Part shown: positions 12,905 through 23,300 of the stretch, piece by piece
How the letters are laid out: every line of letters starts with the position of its first letter
How positions within the stretch are numbered: the first letter of the stretch is position 1
From: Enchytraeus crypticus
Taxonomy: Eukaryota; Annelida; Clitellata; Enchytraeida; Enchytraeidae
Direction of reading: 5' to 3'
Assembly: GCA_905160935.1 (NCBI GenBank)
Contig: CAJHZI010000431.1
Location: forward strand, 37,501 to 101,500
DNA length: 64,000 nt
Notes under the pieces: model-generated
The model's input: only the letters and a program-made list of their open reading frames with translations
Databases searched by the model: none
What the model was told of the DNA's origin: nothing
Program-made: the position numbers and the translations under genes

Positions 12905-13615
12905 ATATCTCCTCTAAAAGATCTCCTCTAAATTTTCGGAGCTTCTAGGGGAGGAAATTCTACGTATAACCTGCATATTTGGTGAAAATATTTCAGTAGT
13001 TACGCAATTACAACATTTCTACGAGAAAATTACAAAAATCAATTTCAACAAGGCTTTTCGAAATGTCAATCACTCCTTTTAAAGAAAATAACGGCACTGA
13101 AAAGGGCCGTTTACTTAAGTGGTGGAGTATAAGCCTACACTACCTTGATAGCTGCTCCAACAAAATATGCTTAAAAGTCGTTCTTCTGTTAAAATTACTC
13201 CTAAATTTGGAAGGAAATTAGCGTTCATTTTGTTTAAATAAGCCTTGTTAAAATTGAATTTACACTTTTTCCGGAGAACACTGTATTTTTGTTACTTCTG
13301 CATATATTTTCACCAAATTTGCAACATACATGCAGAACTGCCTTCTTTAGAAGCTCCGAAAATTTTGTAAAATTATTTTAAGCTTTGTTGAAGTTATTAG
13401 GACTTTTGATAAAATAAGCCTGGTTAAAATTGATTTTGCACTTTTTTCGTAGAAACGCTGCAATTTTGCTATTGCTAAAAATATTTTCACCAAATTTGCA
13501 GGTTAAATGCTGAAATTCCTCCTCTAGAAGCTTCAAAAATTTTGTAAAAATATTTTTGAGTTTTGTTGAAGTTATTGAAATTTCGTAGGGGATTATTTCT
13601 TTTTACCCCAGTCTG
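12905..13615. repeat. Inverted plus tandem repeat cluster
   Basis: One unit of roughly 170 bp occurs three times. One copy is in reverse orientation at about 12915-13080 (CGGAGCTTCTAGGGGAGGAA, then CATATTTGGTGAAAATATTT). Two are in direct tandem at about 13215-13390 and 13400-13575 (ATTTTCACCAAATTTGCA, then TAGAAGCTCCGAAAATTTTG and variants). Single-stranded, the outer copies could fold on each other. No coding capacity. Confidence 0.75.
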
Positions 13616-13619
13616 TATA

Positions 13620-13632
13620 TACATGTATATAC

Positions 13633-13687
<55 letters not shown>
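13620..13687. repeat. (TA)n microsatellite, right flank of fold-back cluster
   Basis: About 30 TA units preceded by TATATACATGTATATACG. Confidence 0.9.
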
Positions 13688-13688
<1 letters not shown>

Positions 13689-13699
13689 CCATAAAAAAA

Positions 13700-13978
13700 C
13701 CTATTTGTCCGGGACGCTCAAAAATAGATCAACCGTAAATGCACGTGTCGTGAGCGGAGACTAAGCGAGAGCTGAGGAAGAAAGGGAAGCCACCTCAGAA
13801 GCAATATTATTCTCAAGATATAGCCTACATTAAGGTATGGATATGACATAGCCTTTTGCGAAGAGATTTACTCGTTGATCGATGGTTTGCTCTTTAGCTT
13901 AAGCAGAGTGAAAAGCGGTATATGAGTAAGAATATCTACCTTGGACCCTTGGATCACCACTTGGCACACGATTAGACC

Positions 13979-13980
<2 letters not shown>
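13700..13980 (-). repeat. Dispersed repeats, families F and C
   Basis: Positions 13725-13770 (ATAGATCAACCGTAAATGCA, CGTGTCGTGAGCG) match the family F block at 28088 and 58265. The following GAGGAAGAAAGGGAAGCCAC to CACTTGGCAC stretch matches family C at 59225-59440 and, reversed, at 40318-40545. No protein is encoded. Confidence 0.6.
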
Positions 13981-14029
<49 letters not shown>

Positions 14030-14160
14030 GTATATATATATATATATATAGGGCCTATATACTCATTATGAAACATGAAAGCAGATTCTGAGTACGGATA
14101 TGCACCTTAGATCTGCCACATCATATATAACACATGTATAATTTGGATATATGCATATAT

Positions 14161-14251
<91 letters not shown>

Positions 14252-14275
14252 GCCATGCATGTATTTATATATGTA
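13981..14275. repeat. Three (TA)n tracts
   Basis: (TA)n runs at 13983-14050, 14155-14212 and 14218-14250, separated by short unique DNA. The Tyr-Ile frames across them are not genes. From 14290 to 15340 I see no gene, only a duplicated 65-bp stretch at about 14755-14870 (CTACCACTAGTG twice). Confidence 0.85.
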
Positions 14276-15344
14276 CATGTAGGCCTATATTTTATTCTTT
14301 GTGTTTGGTATTCTAATTACAATCAATCCTTATAATATACATAATTACTTCCTGACTTTGTACAGTTACCTTCTTATATTGAGTCCAGTTTACAAAATTT
14401 AAATATTTTCTATCTAATTTCAACGACTCAGTTTGATCTAATTTAAATATTATTTAAAATAACATTAATTTAACTCTAACAATGTCGACGATGCCGCTAT
14501 AGGTCTTTCTTTGTCATCGAGGATGGATGTAGGCGGAACAATGGAAAGAGAAGAGGAAGGAAGAGCGGAGGTGTACTTCCTGAAACTTTCCTCCGTACTC
14601 TAATTGGGAATCCAGACACCTGATGACGTGTTATTCCGTGAATGGATAGGCGGCTTTCAGCAGATTCCATATAAGCCTGCACGCCAGAGTATTTAATCTC
14701 ATTGTTTCAGGATTACAACGTCTTTGTGAGGGAAGTAGAGATCTTGCTATGGTAAGGTAGTCCAGTATTCTGGGCGTACATACTTCTTACTACCACTAGT
14801 GCATTAAGTTGTGAAGTACCCTGGGCTTACATACTTCATACTACCACTAGTGTATTAAATATCAGAAACAATAACCTGATAAGTAGGCTTATTTAACAAT
14901 TAGAGTATTAAAATAATGAAGCTAAAGCAATAATACGTTCACTTATACATAATAATACGTATGCTTGTTCAAGTATGAAAATGTAACGAAGTTAGCCGGC
15001 TATTCGTTATAGCTCTGTTAGTAATAGCATATAATAATTTCTCTCTCTCGCTCGTGCTAGTGTTTTACAAAGTGATAGGTTCTTAGGATATATTCCTACT
15101 CACTCTGCTTTCACCCTTAGAGAACTATTATCAATCGGCCTATTTACAATTCGATCCCAAAGGCTAAGCCTTTGCCAAACTTTAACGTTGTCTTTAACTT
15201 GTAAATATTTGTATTCTAAGATGGTTTTATCTTATATGGCTTCCAACTTATCTTCCTCATTCCTGCTTAGCCCTCTCTCGACACATGAAATTTACAGTTA
15301 GCATAGTATATTTATTGTTATTATTCTATTATTTTTATTTAGAA

Positions 15345-15600
15345 TGTCTCACTAGCGCATTGGTTAGAGGCGTCAGGTAACGTCATGAAGTTTTAAATGA
15401 CAGATCTTGAGGTAATTGAACTCTTGTGGGTTCGATTCCCGGCCGAGCTGATCTGAGAGTAAAATTTCGGACATTCGTAGGACTGGTTATACTGAAAATA
15501 GCATACAACTCCTAATGGTTTTAAGGTGTGGTTTTAAAAGTGATAGATATTAACATGGTTGATCATTTCATTATAATGCATGCTATTATTTAGCCTACTT
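15345..15600 (+). mobile_element. tRNA-derived SINE, family B
   Basis: The left end looks like a tRNA gene. CACTAGCGCATTGGTTAGAG resembles box A, and TGTGGGTTCGATTCCCGGCC contains the box B/T-arm GGTTCGATTCC. A non-tRNA body follows (CTGATCTGAGAGTAAAATT, AAAAGTGATAGATATTAACA). Copies lie at 16840 on this strand and at 30185, 38030 and 56690 on the other. A 20-bp unit (CTCTAATAATGTTGACTGTT) is repeated three times just downstream at 15738-15800. Confidence 0.85.
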
Positions 15601-16839
15601 GTCTGCAGTAACCCACACCTAACACGTGTACACGGATTAATATTATCCAATATAAGTTTGAAATACATTTAACAGTTAACAATAGAACTAAGCTATTGTA
15701 GAGCATAAATATATTATTAACTTATTACCGATCTTTACTCTAATAATGTTGACTGTTACTCTAATAATGTTGACTGTTACTCTAATAATGTTGACTGTTA
15801 CAACTGTTGATGGTTGTAAGTTATGTTTATATCGGCCTCATGGGAGGTCAAAATATGGGTTAAACTCTCAGTGTAATAGCAGGATACGATGCTATATAAT
15901 TCATACAATTACCAGTTTTGTCAAAACCAAGACAGATTTTGCGGAATTCGTTACAACCCAAACACTCTAAAGTCAACTACCTTGTTATTAGATCACAACA
16001 ATCAGTGTTAGTTTTAGTTCTGACTTACATTGTAACTATAGAATTTTAAGTTTTTCTGTATACATTTTCTAGTAAGCTCAAAATAATAATTATTTTATAA
16101 AAGATTCTCTCATTCTCTCATTTGACGCTGATGATGTGATGCTTATTCAAATACCGGCGCAATATGGCTTTACATTTATGATGTCCAATGTTGTGCAAAT
16201 TATACGCACGTGCCCTTATTTCTGAGAAACTTTAATTCATTGGAAACATCATCATAAGCTGGTGGTTAAAATGCGATTCCGCATATCGATTTATTGCATT
16301 AAATTAATCATAGCTTAAATGATTGATTGACAGAGTGATTACTCGACTTCATTTTTTAATTAACGTTATCATGAGGGTGCTAATTTTATAGTAATTTTTT
16401 CGTCATTTTAAAAATGATTTTCATTAAGATTAGCGAGATATTCTAATTTTAATTATTTCTATAGCGGTGAGAGAGGAGAAAGGAAAATATGTCAATATCT
16501 GATGTTTTTATTAGTTTAGAATAATTGGGGTTTTTAACATATCAACTCATTCTCTTTTATGTATAAGTTCTACGAACAATTGTTCAGTATCTAGCATTTA
16601 AATTAATTGCAATCAATGTTATCATTGAGTTTAATTAATCAATTATCAATAATTAAATAATTTAAGACTATTTATTTAAGACAATTTTAATTTTCTTCCA
16701 ATTGGCCCATTATTTCCATATTTCTATGTCGAAGGTCCTATCTGCGACCCAGGAACGAGATTGGGAGGGTTTGGGATGGCTTTGGCCCCTCCCACCCCAA
16801 CTTCGGTCGGTGCTCCGTCTTCTAACTGTTCTAACTCTC

Positions 16840-17095
16840 TCATTAGCTTGAATGTCTCAATAGCGTAGGAGTAACGTCTTGAAGTTTTAAATGACAGATC
16901 CTGAGGTGAATTCGATGAGGTAAATTGATCGCGGGTTCGAATCCCAGCCGCGCTGATCTGAGAGTAAAAATCTTGAACATTCATTGGAATGGCTATACGG
17001 AAAATGGACTAATTGCTTAACGGTTTAAATATGTGGTATTAAAAGTGATAGATATCGATATAGTTGAAAATTTCATTGTAATAAATATTTACTTT
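16840..17095 (+). mobile_element. tRNA-derived SINE, family B
   Basis: Same body as the copy at 15345: GCGGGTTCGAATCCCAGCCG carries an intact box B, followed by GCGCTGATCTGAGAGTAAAA and AAAAGTGATAGATATCGATA. The box A half is shortened. It ends about 300 bp before GGCX exon 2. A family E tail (CTCTGACATCACCTGAAGG) lies at 17258-17300. Confidence 0.8.
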
Positions 17096-17393
17096 TTTGT
17101 CAACGCAATGCCCATATAAGCTATAAATGGGCTAGAATGACCCCTCCCCCATATAGCACGCCCCCATTTCATGACCCTGTAGTCTCACCCCTGCTTCGAT
17201 CTTTCCATTTTGCAGATGGCATATAGCTGCTTGAAATTGGATATTCAATTTGAGACATCTCTGACATCACCTGAAGGTGAAGCCCCGGACGTTAAACACT
17301 TCAATACCTGCAATGTATTGTGTTGTAATTGATTAGTTTTGAAATATTTAAATTTATACGTCGTATTAATTGGTTTTTTAATTGATTTCGCAG

Positions 17394-20300
17394 AATCAAC
17401 TCTTCATTAGTTTAAAAACTCCTCACAAAAATATTTCATCAGATCCTAGGGCCTATAGCACTCTGAATAGGGAATATCTTGCTGAAAAATTTTCCAGAAT
17501 GCCAGGAATGTACGACTCCTTTGGATTCTGCATGAAGGACTTCAAGAGTTGGAGCTCTTTTGTAAGCCTCCTCAACAATCGCAAATGTGGGACATCACTG
17601 GCTGCCATTAGGATTCTGTTCGGTGTGTTTCACTGTTACTATACGAACTAACTCTACTGATAAAATATCGTCGTTATTTAATGTTAACGATACTGATAAT
17701 GCGGTTGATAAGTATATTACTTCATCATCTCAATACTACTGATTCTTCTTTATTGTGTAATAGTACTTGGTTCATTCAAAATAATCTATTTTTATTCCAC
17801 TCTACATAACTTTCTTATAAATGGTTAAAACTTTATTTGATTTCTATTAAAAATCTAACCTAGAATGTTTTCAAGAAACTCTATAAGTGACTCATTTCAA
17901 GCAGCTTCTTGATTTCTGAATTTCTTCAGCTGATTAGAATTACTTTTCTTTCCTTTATAACTGTCAGAAATCTAATATCTATCACACTAGGTAGAAACTC
18001 TCACTAAGCTCATTTATACTCATTTAGCTGACGCTGATATCAACCGTCAATATGTGATTTTGACATATTGGTCGCTATAAGTTAGCATATACTAAAACGC
18101 ACGGTAAATATTTACTATACAGTAGATTAGCTGGAAAACTATAACAATACGGTAATTTACTGGTTAAGATAACAGTATTGTGTTGTTGCTTTATATATTG
18201 TTTGGCTATTATATTGATCATCTATTTTAATGTAACTGATTTATTATGTGATAGTTTGATTGATTGATTGTGTGATGATTAACTGATTGCCTGTTTGAAA
18301 GGATGCCTGATGAAAGTGATTAATTGTTTAACTGACTAACTCTTTGAATAATTGATTGTCTTATTGATTGTTTATTTAATTGATTGGTTGACTTATTGAT
18401 TGATTGGCTGACTGATTGATTCAGTTACTGCCTATTTTAAGAATGCCTGATGAAAGTGATTAGTGGTTTAACTGATTAATTGTTTGATTGATTGATTGAT
18501 AGACTTATTGATTGGCTTATTGATTGATTGGTTGACTAATTGATTGCTTCATTGATTGGTTGTTTGAAAGGATGCCTGATGATAGTGGACACTGTTGAAG
18601 AGAGGGGTATGGCCATGGTTGAACTGAGGTGGGGTAGCTCTGCAGAGTGCAGGTTTCCATTGTTTCCATTCCTCCAGCCTCTTCCTCTGCACTGGATGTA
18701 CGCCGTGTACCTTGCAATGATCATAGGTTTGAATAAATAAATATAAATAAAGAATAAATAAATAATAATAAAGAATAAATAACATAGAAGCAAATATAAA
18801 AAAATAAAAATAAAAAATAACATTGAAGCAAATATAAAGAAATAAAGGACCAGTTTAGCGGTAGCAATGTAATTGATTGATTAATTGTAATAAAATTGTA
18901 ATTGCCATTCATTTCATTATTGTAAATAATCAATAATAAATATAACTATTCGTTATTTGAAAAATGTATTGTTTGATAATGCAGTTAAAATATTGATGAT
19001 TATTATTTGAGATTGAAATATTTCCTTAAATCCGCCATTTGTAATCCGCCATTTGTAATCCGCCATTTGTAATCCGCCATTAGTAATCATATAGCTATCG
19101 AAATAATTACGATAATCAAAGAAGTGGTCATTATCTAATCATTATCTGATCTTATCAATATCTGATGTAATTAATGAAATATTAGAAATTGAGAGAATTT
19201 ATGTTATAATATTCATATTTAATTGTTTAAGTTAGATCTTTTATAAATATGAAATTTGCATAAAGAGTCGGTTGCAGGAAACTGTCAGAAGCATTATGAG
19301 ATGTTTTTTTATATTTCATAAATGTGTAGGCCTCGTTCTGTTTTATTTTGAAGTGATATGCTTATGTTAAAATTAATTGGCAGATGATGTTATGGTGATA
19401 AATCATTTCAATTCACTTGTGTTATTTAAGTCTTTTGTGGTTTGTAACAAACAATTGTGCTTCATGGCCCAGTATTTTTTGTTATCGCACGAATTAAATA
19501 GTTTTTAAAGTAATTTTTTACTTGTAGGCGCTGTTGGAATCGCGCTAGGTTTATTCTATCGCTTCAGCTGTTTGGTATACGCACTGAACTTCTGGTACAT
19601 AGTTCTGCTGGACAAAACCTCGTGGAACAATCATTCCTATCTGTTTGGTCTATCGAGCCTTCTACTACTCGTCTCTGATGCCAATCAATGCTGGTCTGTC
19701 ACTGAATATTGTGTGCGTTGTTGTCGTAGACAACGGTAGTGCTCTCACAACAGTAGCACTCTTACAACAGTAGCACTCTTACAGCAGTAGCACTCTTACA
19801 ACAGTAGCACTCTTACAACAGTAGCACTCCTACAACAGTAGCACTCTTACAATAGTAGCCCTCTTACAACAGTAGCATTCTTACAATAGTAGCACTCTTA
19901 CAACAGTAGCACTCTGATTACACTTGTGGTCGTTAAAATAACTCTCTTCTCCCGTTGTTAATTCTGAGATATTAGAGAATTGCTCGGTCGAAAGCTTTAT
20001 GTGTATACTAAAATATGATTAATTTAAATACTAAAAAGGCAAACAGTCTGAGAGCCATTTATTTAAATTTGCAAGCTGAAAACGGTGTGATAAAGCCATA
20101 ACTTTCACGACAAAACCAAATTGATGCTCTTCACAACGTTCACTAATGGGTACTGTAGGGAGCATCAAATAATACGCTAACTTTAAAAGGTGCATGAAAA
20201 GAAAAACTGAAGATGGAGAAAAATGTTAGAAGCTTGATGCCCGCTACAATACAGTTCAATAGAGTAGTAATGTAGTTTAGCCATTCTTTATTTTATTTTA

Positions 20301-23300
20301 TTTTCTTTCAATTTTTCGTTTTCGATTCCTCTTTTGTTGCTGATGTCATTATAGATCTGCATAAGTCTTTATTTCTAATCGCGACGCTTTGGCTTCATAG
20401 TGTTCAATGTTGTCATGGGCGATAGTAGCACTCTAATCATGTTGGTGTTGTTATTGTTTTCTGATCGAAGGTCCCTGGATAGATGGAGAGGTGTGACAGA
20501 TTCACCTGGAAATTGCATTCCTCTCTGGAATTATGCTATATTCAGAGCTCAGGTAAATGTAAATTGTTTCAAGTTATTCAAAACTTTAGCTAAGCTGTTG
20601 TCTAATTTTAAGTCTATTTCCGTATTACAAGTAGACATGTTTTGAGGAGTACCTGGGTTGACAATTGCAACCCCAAAAAGATAGTATATCGTTACACGAC
20701 TACTCAGAAACCTTGATTTTGGGTTTTGATCGTTGGTATTTAAATATACTTTAAAACCAATATCTCTCCCTAAGTCTGTTCTAGCGAAACACATGCAGAA
20801 TTCGGTTGGTCTATTAGCATGCTTCTTCGTACCCTTAGAACTTATAAGGATAATTTGCTATCAACATTTAAAATTAGTATCAAAATAATAAAAAATATAA
20901 TATACAGTAGTTAAATACAATAGTACAAGAGCGATTATTAGTATCCATCATCATATTCATCCCTAGAATCCCAGTTTAACCAGGGTCGGGATACAAATAG
21001 ACATTTTCCAATCCTCTCTGTCCCACACCAATCACAATATGCCCATACCATTCGTTCGTTTACGTTTTTGTAGCAATTTCTGGAGCCTAGGCGCTCACCA
21101 ACCGAATGCCCTTACTGACGCTGACTTGGATCTTATTTTTATGTCGCCTTTTGCGACACGTACAGTATACGTTTGGTCTACTCTTCAAGCAAACAGGACA
21201 CACGACGGGGAAAATATTAATAATAACTATACATAATTATAATTTAATAATTTCGCGTAAATTTTTCAATAATTCCTTTCAACCTTCTCTTATTAATTTA
21301 CCTAGTTTTTAATTTTTCTTATTTGTTTCAGCTTTTCATAGTATTTTTCATCGCTGGACTCAAGAAGCTGAATCCTGATTGGTTATTTGGGTACTCAATG
21401 CATATGCTGGCAGCGCATTGGATATTTGACCCCTTCAAGTACGTTAAACTACTTCTATCTTTATTTTTCTTCATGACATTCGCACATATTTTGTGCATAA
21501 ATCTAATGCGTTTTGTTACAGATATCAGTTGCTCTAAAAATAACGAACTTGCTGCATATGACATATTAGAAGAGAGCACTTATGACCTTCCAGATAAAAG
21601 GGCTCTTAAGTAGTGAAATATTTGCAATTACAAAGTTTGTTTTTCAAAAATATATTTGATTTATTACTCTGATATTGTTTCATTATTTATTGATTTTAAA
21701 CAAAGCGCATACAAATTTTCTTAAACGTATAGGACTAAACTATGAAACAAATATGTTTAAACTAAATATGAACTACAATATGATTAAAATAAGTTCATAC
21801 CTATAAGGAGAAAAACTAACTTATTGATTGGATGTAGACTCTTGCTCACCGATGATCAGATCGATCTCTTCATTGTACACCTGGGAGGTTTTCTAATCGA
21901 TATCTCGATGGGATTCCTCCTGTTCTTCGACTCCACCCGACTGATCGGCCTAACCATTGGAACGATGTTCCACGGCATGAACTCTATGATGTTTCACATA
22001 GGTATAGTTAAAGGTAAAAGCTAAGGTTAACGTCAGTTTCCTCACTCGAAAGCGATGTCAGTGACAGGCGCGCCCATGATTTGAACCCCGTACATACTGA
22101 TCCGCGGTCGAGTATCTTACCGACATCGCCACTGGTTCCAGTCAGACTCGAGAGATTGCTCAATATGAGGTCTAGATTTCCTGTAAAACTGCTGAATGTT
22201 AAAACTGTACATAATACAAAATATTAATCGATTACAGGATCTCTATTCTTTTTTGGAATATCTCAGTGGGCTTAATTACTAATGCATTATTCATTTATTT
22301 ACTTACTCTAGATTTTGAAATAATATCTAAGTCTTAACTTTCTAAGATATGTGGATAACAAAATGTTAAGCAATATATGAAACCCAAACAAATTCAAATA
22401 GGTCGATTTCTACTTATTAAAGAGTTTAAACTGGAAGTGAATACAGCATCATCTTACATCATCATCGGACCCTTACAGAATCATCCATCATGTTATGCAA
22501 TATTGCAAAAGCTTTATAGTTCTCTTAAGGCATTTTCATTTGTTGCAATATTACCGTATCTTTATGTTTCACTTGAGGCGAACCTCTCGTCTATTTTAAG
22601 AGACAAAACAAACGTTAAATCATTATTGATTGACTACTGAACAAATTTCTTCATTTTTTAATATACAACATCTAAAATATAATTTTAATTTAAGGCTATT
22701 ATTGTGCCTTCGTTTAGATTCTACTTTTTTGTTATTTTTCCATCATGGCCTTTTATTACTCGTAGGTATGTTCCCGTACGCCATGATTGTGTTTTCATTG
22801 ATATTCTGCGACTTTAACTGGCCGACGAACTGCATCGATGCGTTCACTAAACTTCGGTTGAGTCTTTTCAAGAAAGCTTCGGTCGTCACTCTGATCTCCA
22901 GCGGTGCACAGATAGACTCAGCGATACACGAGGACACACAAACACACTTCTCAGACACACACAGAGAAGTTACTTCAGCTAAGCTAGAAGGAGAGAATAA
23001 AAGCAAAGTCGTGCAGAACTTTGAAACCGAAATGGCAATTAGCGATGAAAGCTATCGGAGTAAAGTACAGAAAAGAGAAGAACAAGTCAGAGAGGTTGCT
23101 TGGCAGGAGCAGACATCAAAGAAGAAGAAACAAGAAGAAGCAGATGAAGTTTCAAAAGGTGTTGGAGTTGAACAGCCGGAAGGAATTGAGGCAGGTAGAA
23201 AGATTGAAGGTCTTAAAAGAAGATTTCCGTCGAAGTCTAAATCCCATGCGAGCGGGAGTAAAGCAAAGATGGAGGATCAGAAAAAATATGGACCCGAAAG

